Source: Thermoflexus sp. (lineage in GTDB: Bacteria; Chloroflexota; Anaerolineae; Thermoflexales; Thermoflexaceae). From it: a DNA stretch of 44,340 nucleotides. The position numbers and the translations under genes were made by a program. The notes below the pieces were generated by a model. It was given only the letters and a program-made list of their open reading frames with translations. It had not been told where the DNA came from and made no database searches. How positions within the stretch are numbered: the first letter of the stretch is position 1; the number at the start of each line of letters is the position of its first letter. The DNA lies in contig JANXBD010000005.1 of the NCBI GenBank assembly GCA_025057635.1, forward strand, positions 1 to 44,340, given 5' to 3'. Of the stretch, positions 1 through 8,378 are shown piece by piece.

Positions 1-492
1 CCCCGCCCCCTCCACACCCTGCTGGCCCTCCTCCTCTTCTCCCCTGTCCTCGCCGTCCAGCCATGGTGGGTGGAGCATATCCCCCTGCCCCAGGCCTACT
101 GGAACCAGGTCTGGCGCGGCTCCCCCCTCGGCCCCTTGGTCGGCATTGAGACCCCCGTGAAGGCTGTGGAATACCTCCGGGCCCACCCCGGCGGGCGCCT
201 CTTCAACGAGATGGGCTACGGAAGCTACCTGATCTGGGCCATGCCAGAACCGAACGTGTTCGTCGACCCCCGCATCGAGCTCTACCCCTACGAGCTGTGG
301 CTGGATTACCTCCGCATCTCCCAGGCCTCCCGCTACAACCAGCTCCTGCAGCGCTACGGGGCCGATCGTCTGATGATCGACCGGGTCCTCCAGAAGGAAC
401 TGGCCCAGGCCCTAGAAGAGGATCCGCTATGGATCAAAGAATACGAGGACGAACGGACCCAGATCTGGCGCAAGAAGGATGCCCCGCGCTAA
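1..492 (+). CDS. C-terminal part of a GT-C-like integral membrane protein (partial)
   Basis: The reading frame is open from the first base, so the gene begins before the window. The visible 163 residues start with a hydrophobic segment (about residues 4-20, ending PVLAVQPWW) that looks like a last membrane helix. A soluble tail follows, with GYGSYLIWAMPE and VFVDPRIELYP. Similar tails occur at the C-terminus of large bacterial membrane proteins of the dolichyl-phosphate-mannose-mannosyltransferase-like (GT-C) type, where the tail is extracytoplasmic. No catalytic residues are visible because the N-terminal domain is missing, so the enzyme assignment is tentative. The first in-frame ATG inside the window, near position 76, is internal and not the start. 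Confidence 0.6.
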   Translation, partial: PRPLHTLLALLLFSPVLAVQPWWVEHIPLPQAYWNQVWRGSPLGPLVGIETPVKAVEYLRAHPGGRLFNEMGYGSYLIWAMPEPNVFVDPRIELYPYELWLDYLRISQASRYNQLLQRYGADRLMIDRVLQKELAQALEEDPLWIKEYEDERTQIWRKKDAPR

Positions 493-763
493 ATCCATCC
501 ATCGCAGAACATCACGAATGACTTCCGGCGGCCCATCCCATCCGAGTGCCTTCGGGAGGCGAGCGGGGCCAGCCCCCAAAATCCTGGCTGATATGGAGAA
601 CACCGGTCGCGAACGGAGTCCGGTGGCAAGCAAGGGTTGGGAGGATGCGGATCGATGAGCTCGCGGCCTGTCCTACGACTCTAAAATGCTTCTAAAGCTC
701 TTTCTCTAAGCCGAGAAGGGGCACGGGGACGCAAACGATCTGACGGATCGATGGCTTGTCCTG

Positions 764-1091
764 CGTGTTCTCAGATCAACAACGGGCACGGATATGTCTC
801 TGGACTTTGGACTGACTTGCAGTTTCTCTCTCAGGGAGGGTTTGGGGGGCGGGCCGGGCCGTCTTGCCGCAGAAGGCTCAGGGCGCTTGGTGGATGGCCT
901 GCTTGTCCAAAGTCCAGATGTCTACTACGAACGAAAAAGACCTTGTTCGTAGCAGGGCACGAAAGTGCCCGTCATGGGTTCTCGCCTGAGGAGGAGCGCT
1001 TGGTTATCCAGCTACGAACGATCCGTCCAATCGAGGGCCCACCCTACGTGTTCTCAAATCCACAACGGGCACGGATATGCCCTGCTACGAA
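764..1091. repeat. Family of direct and inverted 33-45 bp repeats
   Basis: Copy 1 (764-796) and copy 2 (1047-1079) match at 31 of 33 bases; both start CGTGTTCTCA and end GGGCACGGATATG. The reverse complement of 1065-1091 matches 946-972 at 22 of 27 bases, the shared blocks being TTCGTAGCAGGGCA and GTGCCCGT. An additional 12-bp inverted pair lies at 799-810 and 907-918. Copies in both orientations suggest a mobile or dispersed extragenic palindromic element, but no transposase is present. Confidence 0.75.
925..970. repeat. Two adjacent stem-loops
   Basis: Stem 1 pairs CTACGAAC (925-932) with GTTCGTAG (945-952) around a 12-base loop. Stem 2 pairs GGGCAC (955-960) with GTGCCC (965-970) around a GAAA tetraloop of the stable GNRA class. 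Neither is followed by a T-tract, so they are not typical intrinsic terminators. They sit inside the inverted copy of the repeat family and are probably part of that element. Confidence 0.6.
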
Positions 1092-1200
1092 GAAAAAGCG
1101 TGGACTCAATGTTCAGAACATGCCCCGCAGGCCGAGTTGGATGGCAGGCAGGAGTGGAATGGCAGGATAGGCAGTTTCGCTATCCTAATGCAATTGAAGG

Positions 1201-1206
1201 TATAAT
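1201..1206 (+). promoter_or_regulatory. Candidate -10 box for the DUF3782-type gene
   Basis: Exact TATAAT 43 bases before the ATG at 1249. No good -35 hexamer is seen at 16-18 bases, so this is a single-box prediction. Confidence 0.4.
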
Positions 1207-1248
1207 TCATAGTCAGAAGCGCTACGATCCTCTGCACGAGAGTTGCTC

Positions 1249-2319
1249 ATGGCCTTCACCGTTCGGGATTTCGAGGATCTGACCCGCCTGCTGGACAAAC
1301 ATCCGGAGTGGCTGGAGGCTCTTCGTCAGCGGCTGTTCACGAAGGAGCTGCTCCAGTCCCCGAAGACCCTTCGGGGGCTATCCACTCGAGTGGGCAAGGT
1401 GGAGAAGAGCCTGGAAGGATTGAATCAGGCTGTCCACGCCCTGGTGGAATCGGTGACCGCTTTGGCCGAAGCCCAGCGCCGCCACTACGAGGAGTTCGTC
1501 GCCCTCCGCCAGGAGACTGACCGTCGCTTTGCGGAGCTGGCGGAGGCCCAGCGCCGCACTGAGGAGCGGGTGGGACGCCTGGAAGAGGCCGTGGCCGCTC
1601 TGGCCGAGGCTCAGCGGCGGCACTACGAGGAGTTCGTCGCCCTCCGCCAGGAGTTCCTGGCCTATCGTCAGGAGACTGACCGTCGCTTTGCGGAGCTGGC
1701 GGAGGCTCAGCGGCGGCACTACGAGGAGTTCGCGGCTCATCGTCAGGAGTTCCTGGCCTATCGTCAGGAGACTGAACGTCGCTTTGCGGAGCTGGCCGAG
1801 GCTCAGCAACGCACCGAACGGGAGCTTCTAAAGCTGATCCGAAACCAGGACCTGCTCCAGTCCACTCTCGATCGTTTCGCCCAGATCATCGGTCCGGTTG
1901 TGGAAGAGCGGTTAATCCCAGCTCTCCGGGCTTGGTTGGAAAGCCAGGGAGGAACCCCTCTGGGGCCTGTTGTCTCGATGACGCTAGATGGGATCGGAGA
2001 GGTCGACGGCGCCCTCCCCGTGCGATGGCCCGATGGTCGCGAGGGATGGATCCTAGTCTCAGTCAAGGCCAAGGTGTGGCCCCGGTCTATTGAGGATTTG
2101 GCGAAGGACATCCTTCGGAACCCCCGGGCCAGGGCTGCGCTCCGAGACAAAGGCGTGAGCGATCTGGTCTGGCCCATCGTGTTCGGGTTGACCATCGACG
2201 ATCGAGCGCCCCAGACGGCCGAGCACGAGAAAATCGGATTGCTCTCCAGCCAGCAAGGGATGATTGTGCCGCCCGTTCCATGGTCTCTGGAAAAGGGCAA
2301 CAATCTCTCCGATGCGTAG
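1249..2319 (+). CDS. DUF3782-type coiled-coil protein with PD-(D/E)XK nuclease-like C-terminus
   Basis: A 356-residue protein with three parts. Residues 1-70 form a charged N-terminal region (FTVRDFEDLTRLLDKHPEW). Residues 75-205 are a long coiled coil built from repeated LAEAQRRHYEEF and ALRQETDRRFAEL blocks. The C-terminal globular region contains GIGEVDGAL followed by WILVSVKAKVW, which fits the acidic residue plus (D/E)xK pattern of restriction-endonuclease-like folds seen in DUF3782/COG5493-type proteins. The family is common in multiple copies in Chloroflexota and Cyanobacteria; its biological role is not established. ATG 1249 is preferred, but an in-frame TTG at 1243 is possible; neither has a strong ribosome binding site. 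The gene stands alone and is preceded by a TATAAT box. Confidence 0.75.
   Translation: MAFTVRDFEDLTRLLDKHPEWLEALRQRLFTKELLQSPKTLRGLSTRVGKVEKSLEGLNQAVHALVESVTALAEAQRRHYEEFVALRQETDRRFAELAEAQRRTEERVGRLEEAVAALAEAQRRHYEEFVALRQEFLAYRQETDRRFAELAEAQRRHYEEFAAHRQEFLAYRQETERRFAELAEAQQRTERELLKLIRNQDLLQSTLDRFAQIIGPVVEERLIPALRAWLESQGGTPLGPVVSMTLDGIGEVDGALPVRWPDGREGWILVSVKAKVWPRSIEDLAKDILRNPRARAALRDKGVSDLVWPIVFGLTIDDRAPQTAEHEKIGLLSSQQGMIVPPVPWSLEKGNNLSDA
1471..1812 (+). repeat. In-gene coiled-coil repeat units
   Basis: Inside the DUF3782-type gene, units beginning AQRR start at 1471, 1546, 1609, 1705 and 1801 and encode 25, 21, 32 and 32 residues plus a partial copy. The two 96-bp units are nearly identical at DNA level. 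The 25- and 32-residue units differ by one heptad-sized insertion (FLAYRQE), which indicates recent growth or loss of whole heptads by slippage or recombination. Confidence 0.85.
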
Positions 2320-2809
2320 CTCGGAGTGTTGAAATCTCTTCTCCTCGCATAGAGCCGTGGGGGATCAAGGGGGGTAGGGCCCTCCGGCGCTGTCCATTCT
2401 GTTCTTAACTGCCTATCTCCTAATTAATATCCTCTCCCTGAGGCCCTTCAGATTTGGATTTAGGGGTTTTCGGGGGCGGCGCAAGGGGCTAAAGGCCCCC
2501 CATACTGCCCTCGAAAGATTTTTTTCTCCCCCGTCTCCACGGCCCCGAAGGCTGTGAGGAGAGGGGAGAAAGGGGGGAGGGGCCATGGCTTTCCGGACGG
2601 GCTTCAGCTCCTCGAATCCCCAGTTTATGACTGGACAAAGCACGAGCGAGAGAGGATACAGGGGAGTAAAGATTTCTTGGGGGCATGCGAGGCCGCCCTT
2701 GGCGGCCTCGCATGCCCAACACTTTCCTACGGAATCGGAGGCCCGATCCGTCACAGGGAAACACCACCGATGACCGATTCCTCCTCGTGAACCCCAGGGC
2801 CGCGAGCTT
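2320..2809. other. Intergenic region between convergent genes
   Basis: About 490 bases between the stop of the DUF3782-type gene and the stop of homoserine dehydrogenase. Several short overlapping frames are unconvincing: no family features and no ribosome binding sites. The notable element is a perfect 17-bp hairpin at 2681-2717 (separate entry). Purine-rich and pyrimidine-rich tracts occur around 2500-2600. Confidence 0.6.
2681..2717. terminator. Perfect 17-bp hairpin, possible terminator of hom
   Basis: GGGCATGCGAGGCCGCC (2681-2697), a 3-base loop, then the exact reverse complement (2701-2717). It lies about 93 bases beyond the homoserine dehydrogenase stop on the minus strand. There is no T-tract on either side, so it could be a factor-assisted terminator, an RNA-stabilising hairpin or a dispersed palindrome. 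Confidence 0.5.
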
Positions 2810-3856
2810 TCACTCCCAGTGACCCCGGGCCACGTGAAGGAGATCCGCCAGCAGTCCGAAGGCTGTCTGGGCCGGCTCGGGCTCGTGTTCGATCAGGGTG
2901 AGCTGCTTTAAGGTGTCGGTGCGCAACGAGATAGCTGAGGAAGTGCCTCGCACGTGGGCCAGAAGATCCTCCATGGACACCGCCTCCGGTGCCACCCGGG
3001 CCCGCACCTCCCCATCGTCCGTTCGCTCGGCTGTGCAGACCAGCTTGATCCGCCGCCCCTCCCGTCGGGCGTCCGCCACATCCTCCGGGCGGATCCCTCG
3101 GATCCCTGTCCGCTCCACCCGATCCGGGCGCAGATCCGCCTCCATCCACACGTTGGCCAGCACGCAGGTCTTGACCGCCGCATCCCACCCATCGATGTCA
3201 TTCGATGGATCTGCCTCGGCGATGCCGATGGTCTGGGCCTCCCGCACCGCCTCCTCAAAGGGGATCCCCTCCTCCATCCGGGTGAGGATGAAATTGGTGG
3301 TGCTGTTGAGGATCGCCCGGAAACCCCGGATGCGGGTGGCCGGCAGCCCCTCACGGACCAGGCTGAAGAGCGGGGCGCCGTCCATCACGGTGGATTCGAA
3401 AAGGAAAGCTCGGCCCCGCGAGCGGGCCAGCTCCCGCAACTCCCGGTAAGCGAAGGCTAGGGGTCCCTTGTTGGCGGTTACCACATGGCGGCCGGAGCGC
3501 AGGGCCGCCCGCACATGATCCGTGGCCGGCTGGCCGGTGTGGGGATTCAACACGGTGATCTCGACCACCACATCCGCCGGGCAGCGCTCGATGAAGGCGA
3601 TGGCCTCCGCTGGCGCGGGGCTCGGGCTCAGGGCGCTGAGATCCCCGCCGCTTTCCGCGATGGTGAGCGCAGCGGCCAGATCCAGACCCTCTGGATCCCA
3701 CGCCGCCCCCCGGCGGGCGGTGAGGATTCCGGTGACCCGGATGTCGAGCGCGTAACGCTGGCGGATCTCCTCGTGCTTTCTCAGAAGCAGGCGGGCGAAT
3801 GCCCGGCCCACCGACCCGAATCCGATGAGGGCCACGCGTTGCATCGGTGCGCTCAT
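2810..3856 (-). CDS. hom: Homoserine dehydrogenase
   Basis: Catalyses NAD(P)H-dependent reduction of aspartate semialdehyde to homoserine, the branch point to threonine and methionine. The 348-residue protein has an N-terminal Rossmann fold with GFGSVG at residues 12-17. It has the family blocks GRHVVTANKGPLA and ILNSTTNFILTRMEEG, then AEADPSNDIDGWDAAVK, which supplies the conserved acidic and lysine active-site residues. It stops after the catalytic domain, so it is the short form lacking the C-terminal ACT domain and probably is not threonine-inhibited through that domain. ATG 3856 has an excellent AAGGAGG seven bases upstream, better placed than for the internal ATG at 3844. It lies 95 bases downstream of the glycosidase gene on the same strand and could share its transcript, though no functional link is apparent. 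Confidence 0.95.
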   Translation of the reverse strand: MSAPMQRVALIGFGSVGRAFARLLLRKHEEIRQRYALDIRVTGILTARRGAAWDPEGLDLAAALTIAESGGDLSALSPSPAPAEAIAFIERCPADVVVEITVLNPHTGQPATDHVRAALRSGRHVVTANKGPLAFAYRELRELARSRGRAFLFESTVMDGAPLFSLVREGLPATRIRGFRAILNSTTNFILTRMEEGIPFEEAVREAQTIGIAEADPSNDIDGWDAAVKTCVLANVWMEADLRPDRVERTGIRGIRPEDVADARREGRRIKLVCTAERTDDGEVRARVAPEAVSMEDLLAHVRGTSSAISLRTDTLKQLTLIEHEPEPAQTAFGLLADLLHVARGHWE

Positions 3857-3951
3857 CCGTTTGCCTCCTTAAATGGAGTGAGAAGTGATTGGTGAAGGCC
3901 ATCCGCGAGGATCAAACCGCCCTCCATTCGTGAGTGGCTCCTGCTCGATAT

Positions 3952-5094
3952 TCAGCGGTATGCATCCATCGGGATCTCGCCCCGGGTATAACGCCGAACC
4001 ATCTCATAAACCAGCCGGGGGCGGAAATCCAGATCAAGAAAGGTATAGCCTTCTAGAACAGGGGTCTCCCGCCATGGGTAGCGGAGTGCCCACATGGCGA
4101 CCACCGGGCACCACGGCCAATGCCGCCGTGCGTATTCATAGGCCCGCACGGTGTAATCCGCCCGTACCTCCGGCGGCAGCCCATGGTCATAATGTGGCGA
4201 CTCATTCCATCCAGTCTCCGTGATATAAATCGGCCGACTGTCCCCGTAGAGCTGCATGATCGCCCGCATCAATTCCACCCGGCGGAAGTTCAGTCGCTGG
4301 GGGTCTGGCGGCTCCTCCGGCGGGTTGCCGAACCCATACGGATGCATGGCCCACCCGTCCAGATAAGGGGCAATCCCCCGGGCATAGACTTCGCGCAGGA
4401 ACCGCAGATCGTTCATCGCGTGGAATGAATCCTCCAGGGTGGGTGCCGGCCCGCCTGCCAGCACCGACAGATCCGGTGCCACCTGCTTAACCAGCGGATA
4501 CACCGCTTTCATCAGGGCGACAAACGCTGCCGGATCCGGCGGCCGATTCCCCCACTCAATATGAAGGTTCGGTTCGTTCCAGATCACTAGAGCGGTGATC
4601 TGACTTTGGTAACGGGCGGCGAAGGCAGCGACGAAGCGGGCGAAGGGAAACACGGCTTCGGCGCCCAGATAGGTCTCTGAGGCTCGCCACGGGCGTGCCC
4701 AACTTGGCACCATCCCCATGCGGGCGATGACTTTCAAGCCCTCCCGCCGCGCCAGGAAGATCCGCAGGTCGCTGTGCCGCCAATCATAACGCCCAGGCTC
4801 CGGCTCTAGGTAGGGCCATGGGAAGAACTCCACCACCCAAGCCGCCCCCATCCCTCGGGCCATCTCGAAGGTGCGATAAATGCGCGCGGGGTCCGCCTCA
4901 TCGGTCACTCGGGTGTGGATTCCAACAATCGGGTTGACTGTCTCCGGGGCGCGCGGAGGACCCAACGTTAGCACAAGTGGCCCTCTAGCGGAAGATGGAA
5001 CCACCAGAACGATGAACGCCATGATCCGGCAAAGCGCTCTGAAGCAGCAGTCCGCTGGGCGTCTGAAATCCAAATTCCTCACCGATCCTGTCAT
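3952..5094 (-). CDS. Clan GH-A-like glycoside hydrolase, probably secreted
   Basis: A 380-residue protein with a TIM-barrel glycosidase pattern. The acid/base candidate is Glu174 in VIWNEPN and the nucleophile candidate is Glu293 in IYITETGWNE, the arrangement of retaining clan A enzymes (GH5/GH10/GH39-type). Other consistent blocks are ARMGMVPSWARPW and WAMHPYGFGNPP. An N-terminal hydrophobic stretch (MAFIVLVVPSSARG, residues 25-38) suggests a signal peptide or anchor. If translation starts at the ATG at 5022 rather than 5094, this stretch sits right at the N-terminus; neither start has a good ribosome binding site. The substrate cannot be told from sequence. Related proteins in Chloroflexota are often annotated only as cellulase-family or beta-xylosidase-like. 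Expected to act outside the cytoplasm. Confidence 0.8.
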   Translation of the reverse strand: MTGSVRNLDFRRPADCCFRALCRIMAFIVLVVPSSARGPLVLTLGPPRAPETVNPIVGIHTRVTDEADPARIYRTFEMARGMGAAWVVEFFPWPYLEPEPGRYDWRHSDLRIFLARREGLKVIARMGMVPSWARPWRASETYLGAEAVFPFARFVAAFAARYQSQITALVIWNEPNLHIEWGNRPPDPAAFVALMKAVYPLVKQVAPDLSVLAGGPAPTLEDSFHAMNDLRFLREVYARGIAPYLDGWAMHPYGFGNPPEEPPDPQRLNFRRVELMRAIMQLYGDSRPIYITETGWNESPHYDHGLPPEVRADYTVRAYEYARRHWPWCPVVAMWALRYPWRETPVLEGYTFLDLDFRPRLVYEMVRRYTRGEIPMDAYR

Positions 5095-5438
5095 CCTGTG
5101 GTTTGACGCATGCTACGAACGCATTACGCTGGTGGAGCCAGATCGCGCGAGGGAACCCGTGATCAGCGTTCAGTCTTGCTTGATTGCAACGTAGCAGGTC
5201 CCTCAACCCCATCAGCATTATGCACTTTCTTAGATTAAGCCGTGGGCGAATAACCGCGAGTTGTCAAATCCTGCAACCCTGCGGATTTCACCCGAGCACC
5301 CTTGCCCGCGCAAGGACAACTCTCAGATCCTACAGGGTCAATAAGGCCGCGGGGGGCTATCGCCGCAATCCCCATTCGTCTGCCCTAGAGCGTCACCGCT
5401 TCGAAAATCCAGGGGAAAGCAGCGGTCTTGTTCCGCTT
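5095..5438. other. Intergenic region upstream of the glycosidase gene
   Basis: About 340 bases between two minus-strand genes; no gene seen. It contains a CTACGAACG word at 5112-5120 and CGTAGCAGG near 5190, echoing words of the 764-1091 repeat family, but the similarity is too short to call a further copy. Confidence 0.5.
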
Positions 5439-5903
5439 TCAAGGCAGGAGGGAGACGCCGTCGAAGTCCGAGAATAGGCGAAGGCCCAGCTCGGCCATCA
5501 TCTGATGGAATGCTGTAACATCCGGGATGGCGAAGAGATGGGTCGGGCACCGGCAATCGCTGCTGCCGAACCGTGGGATCGCTGGAGGCAGTCGCTGGGC
5601 CAGGGCCCAGGCTAGCCAGCACTCCATCGATGGATCCTCGGTCTCCATTATGAAGGCTCCACACCACGTTCCGGCGGCTAGCAGGAAATCGATGTGCCAG
5701 CGGCGGGCGGGGCGGTGCCTCTGGGCCACGCTCCAATGTCGCATCAACCTTCGAAATCCGCTTCGGCCTTGCGCTGAGCCTACGTAGGCGTACGCGCCGG
5801 AAAGGTGCCAGCATCCTAAGCCGCCGATCGCGAGTTCGGCGTGCGCCTCCAGCCACAGCACGTAAACCCCTCGCTCAGGTGGCAGCGGCTTTATACATGC
5901 CAT
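5439..5903 (-). CDS. DUF123 (GIY-YIG-like) family protein
   Basis: A 154-residue protein matching the DUF123 family (Pfam PF01986), related to GIY-YIG nucleases and sometimes fused to endonuclease III. Diagnostic blocks in order: GVYVLWLE near the N-terminus, AYAYVGSAQG (the GIY-YIG-like half), RRWHIDFLLA, then ECWLAWALAQRL and FGSSDCRCPTHLF near the C-terminus. The family is thought to act on DNA, but no activity is established. ATG 5903 has AAAGGA 11 bases upstream. It lies 71 bases downstream of glutamate dehydrogenase on the same strand and could be co-transcribed with it. Confidence 0.85.
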   Translation of the reverse strand: MACIKPLPPERGVYVLWLEAHAELAIGGLGCWHLSGAYAYVGSAQGRSGFRRLMRHWSVAQRHRPARRWHIDFLLAAGTWCGAFIMETEDPSMECWLAWALAQRLPPAIPRFGSSDCRCPTHLFAIPDVTAFHQMMAELGLRLFSDFDGVSLLP

Positions 5904-5974
5904 CGTTGCTTTTTCCTTTCAGGTCGAGCAGCTTCACATGGCCATCCAGATCTCTAAAGCCACCGTCTCAGGGG

Positions 5975-7243
5975 TTACACCCAGCCCCGCAGCCGCATTG
6001 CTTCCACCACTCGTTCGATGGCCACGATGTAAGCGCCCAGACGGTTGTGCACCTTGTAACGTCGTGCGGTCTCATGCACGGCATGAAAGGCGGCTGTCAT
6101 CTTCTCATCCAGCCGCTGATGCACTTCCGCCTCGTCCCAATAGTAGCCGTAGGCATTTTGCACCATCTCGAAGTAGGAGACCGTGACCCCGCCTGCATTG
6201 CACAGAAAATCCGGAATGACATACACCCCGCTCTCGTGGAGGATGTGATCGGCTTCTGGTGTGGTAGGGCCGTTCGCCAGCTCCGCCACGATGCGAGCCC
6301 GGATGCGTGGAGCGTTCACAGCAGTGATCTGGTTCTCCAGCGCCGCTGGAAGCAGGACGGTTACTGGGAGTTCCAGCAACTCCTCATTGGTAATCGGATC
6401 CGCTCCCAGAAAGCCCACCACGGTGCCGTGCTCCCGCTTCCAGGCCGACAAGGCCGTAAAATCTAGGCCTTTCGGGTGATAAACTCCGCCTTGGGAGTCG
6501 CTGACGGCCACCACTTTCAGGCCTAGGAGTGTCGTTCCTAATCGATGGGCATGCTGGCCCGCATTCCCATATCCCTGGATGGCTGCGGTGGCCCCGTCTA
6601 GGTCGAGGCCCAGCACCTTCGCTGCCTCTCGGATGGCGTAAATCCCGCCTCGGGCAGTTGCATCCTCCCGTCCCCTGCTTCCCCCCAGAGGCAGCGGCTT
6701 GCCGGTGATCACGCCGGGCGCGTTATAACCGACGAGGGTGCTGTATTCATCCATCATCCAAGCCATAATCTGGGGATTCGTGTATACGTCGGGCGCTGGC
6801 ACGTCCCGCTCTGGCCCGATGAACGGCGCAATCGCCCGGATGTAGGCCCGGCTAATTCGCTCCAGTTCCCCTTGGGAGAGATGCTTAGGATCGCATACCA
6901 CGCCGCCTTTCCCACCACCCAGCGGCAGATCCATCACCGCCGTCTTCCAGGTCATCCAGGCCGCTAGGGCCCGAACCGTGTCAAGCGTTTCCTGGGGATG
7001 ATAGCGGATCCCGCCTTTGGCAGGCCCTCGGGCGTCGTTATACTGCACCCGGAACCCTCGAAAAATCCGAATCGAACCATCGTCCATCCGAGCGGGGAAG
7101 GTAACCTGGATCTCTAACTTCGGCCAGCGGAGCATCTCATGGATATGAGGCTCCAAGCCCATGACCTGGGCGACCTCATCCAGTTGCTTCTGGACAATCT
7201 CGAACGGGTTCGTGGTTGGATGCTGAATCGGTTCCATCGCCAT
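5975..7243 (-). CDS. gdhA: Glutamate dehydrogenase (Glu/Leu/Phe/Val family)
   Basis: Interconverts glutamate and 2-oxoglutarate plus ammonia using NAD(P). The frame could extend to 7510, but the start at 7243 (MAMEPIQ) has AGGAG eight bases upstream and gives 422 residues, the usual length of hexameric bacterial GDHs; the longer N-terminal part has no family similarity. Visible signatures: [13 protein letters not shown] and [10 protein letters not shown] (substrate-binding and catalytic lysines), [10 protein letters not shown], the Rossmann motif [11 protein letters not shown], and [16 protein letters not shown]. Cofactor preference cannot be read reliably. It sits between scpB and the DUF123 gene. 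Confidence 0.95.
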   Translation of the reverse strand: MAMEPIQHPTTNPFEIVQKQLDEVAQVMGLEPHIHEMLRWPKLEIQVTFPARMDDGSIRIFRGFRVQYNDARGPAKGGIRYHPQETLDTVRALAAWMTWKTAVMDLPLGGGKGGVVCDPKHLSQGELERISRAYIRAIAPFIGPERDVPAPDVYTNPQIMAWMMDEYSTLVGYNAPGVITGKPLPLGGSRGREDATARGGIYAIREAAKVLGLDLDGATAAIQGYGNAGQHAHRLGTTLLGLKVVAVSDSQGGVYHPKGLDFTALSAWKREHGTVVGFLGADPITNEELLELPVTVLLPAALENQITAVNAPRIRARIVAELANGPTTPEADHILHESGVYVIPDFLCNAGGVTVSYFEMVQNAYGYYWDEAEVHQRLDEKMTAAFHAVHETARRYKVHNRLGAYIVAIERVVEAMRLRGWV

Positions 7244-7433
7244 GGCTACTTCTCCTATAAGATCGTGCTCGCGGGGCTTCCAAATCAGTCTTCCATTAGC
7301 TCCGAGATCCCTATCATCTCCCCTTGAATCAAGAGAGGTCGACCTTGGCGAGTCGATTCGACCCCACCGGGCCTCCACGGGAGCATGAGGGATTAAGTTG
7401 CCTTTGGGGGAATGCCAGAACGAATCCAAATTT

Positions 7434-7463
7434 AAGAAAAAGCCGGCCCAGCTGGGTATCGGC
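7434..7463 (-). terminator. Probable terminator of scpB
   Basis: On the minus strand, GCCG and CCC pair with GGG and CGGC around an AGCT loop (7442-7463), with a small internal loop, followed at once by TTTTTCTT (7434-7441). It lies about 50 bases after the scpB stop and before gdhA. Confidence 0.5.
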
Positions 7464-7511
7464 CAATCGCTAATCTGCGGTTTCGATGATGAAGATGTTT
7501 CGATTTCCAAG

Positions 7512-8087
7512 TTAGGTTCCCGAGGCAGGTTCTTCCGCCATGGCTCCGTCTAGAGGTGGAAGATCGGCCAGTGAATGTAGCCCAAAGTGCTGGAGGAAGA
7601 GGATCGAGGTCCCATATAGGATCGGGCGGCCAGGGCCTTCGGCCCGGCCGACTTCTTCAATTAATCCTCTCGCCAATAGAGTCCGAAGCACCCCATCGCA
7701 ATTTACGCCCCGTATAGCCTCGATCTCCGCTCGGGTGATAGGTTGCCGATAGGCGATGATCGCCAGGGTCTCTAGGGCAGCTGTCGAGAGGCGCCCGCCT
7801 TCTCGCAGGCCCAGAAGACGTCGCACGTCCTCCGCCGCTTCTGGAGCTGTTACCAGTTGCACCCGATCTCTGTGGCGCTGTAGCCGGAGCCCTCGCTCTC
7901 CTAAACATTTCTGGAGAACCTTCAGCGCCTCCTCTACAGCCTCCACTGGAACCTCCAGAGCACGGGCGAGCTCAGCGACGGTGGGCGGCTCCGTAGCCAC
8001 GAAGAGCAACGCCTCTACCCTAGCGTCTAGTGTCAGATGGCCATTCCGAAGGATCGCTGGCTGAAACGGCGCTTCCACCTCAGACAT
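7512..8087 (-). CDS. scpB: Segregation and condensation protein B
   Basis: Winged-helix subunit that joins ScpA and SMC in chromosome condensation and segregation. The 191 residues contain the family pattern [21 protein letters not shown] near the N-terminus and [21 protein letters not shown] and GRPILYGTS in the second winged helix. The frame extends to a TTG at 8129, but ATG 8087 (MSEVEAP) is preferred: it has GAAGGTG upstream and fits the family length. scpA, usually directly upstream, is not adjacent here; the preceding ~290 bases hold no gene on this strand. Confidence 0.92.
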   Translation of the reverse strand: MSEVEAPFQPAILRNGHLTLDARVEALLFVATEPPTVAELARALEVPVEAVEEALKVLQKCLGERGLRLQRHRDRVQLVTAPEAAEDVRRLLGLREGGRLSTAALETLAIIAYRQPITRAEIEAIRGVNCDGVLRTLLARGLIEEVGRAEGPGRPILYGTSILFLQHFGLHSLADLPPLDGAMAEEPASGT

Positions 8088-8310
8088 CGGTTCACCTTCA
8101 CCCCATAAACCGCTGTCGGATGAGGCCAATTCCTGGCTAATGGCATCCGATATCCAGTATACCGCAAGCCATGACGGGCCACTCTGCCGCTCTCTTCCTC
8201 CAATTGGGCAAATGGCCGGTGAAGCGTGATCTCTCTCACAACGTCGGGCGGCCTGCTGATCTGCCCGTCAAACGCGCGAAGCTAACCATGCATCTGTCAG
8301 AAGCCTCCCC

Positions 8311-8348
8311 TTGAAAAAGCAAAGGGAGCCTCCCTACGAAGGCTCCCT
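8311..8348 (-). terminator. Intrinsic terminator of the cold-shock gene
   Basis: On the minus strand AGGGAGCCT (8348-8340) pairs with AGGCTCCCT (8331-8323) around an 8-base loop, followed by TTGCTTTTTC. It lies 31 bases after the cold-shock gene stop. Confidence 0.85.
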
Positions 8349-8378
8349 CTGCCCCATGTGGGGGAGCGGACACCGTGG

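Larger units (their letters stand above)
493..1248. other. Non-coding stretch with repeats and hairpins
   Basis: About 750 bases without a credible gene; the two short plus-strand frames here have no recognisable protein features and no ribosome binding site. It holds a 33-bp direct repeat, an inverted copy of the same unit, two adjacent small hairpins and an exact TATAAT box just upstream of the next gene (all listed separately). This looks like a decayed or dispersed repeat region. Confidence 0.6.

Noticed and set aside
1201-1206. CRISPR or phage-like signals around the repeats near the window start
   Set aside because: Repeats are few, irregularly spaced and in both orientations; no cas, integrase or transposase genes.
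751-1282. Two plus-strand frames of 105-139 codons in the repeat region
   Set aside because: They run through the direct and inverted repeats and show no family features; best explained as chance open frames.
2413-2790. Several overlapping short frames between the DUF3782-type gene and hom
   Set aside because: No ribosome binding sites or recognisable proteins, and they cross the perfect hairpin.
7244-7510. N-terminal 89-codon extension of glutamate dehydrogenase
   Set aside because: No similarity to the family, contains the probable scpB terminator, and a good ribosome binding site precedes the ATG at 7243.
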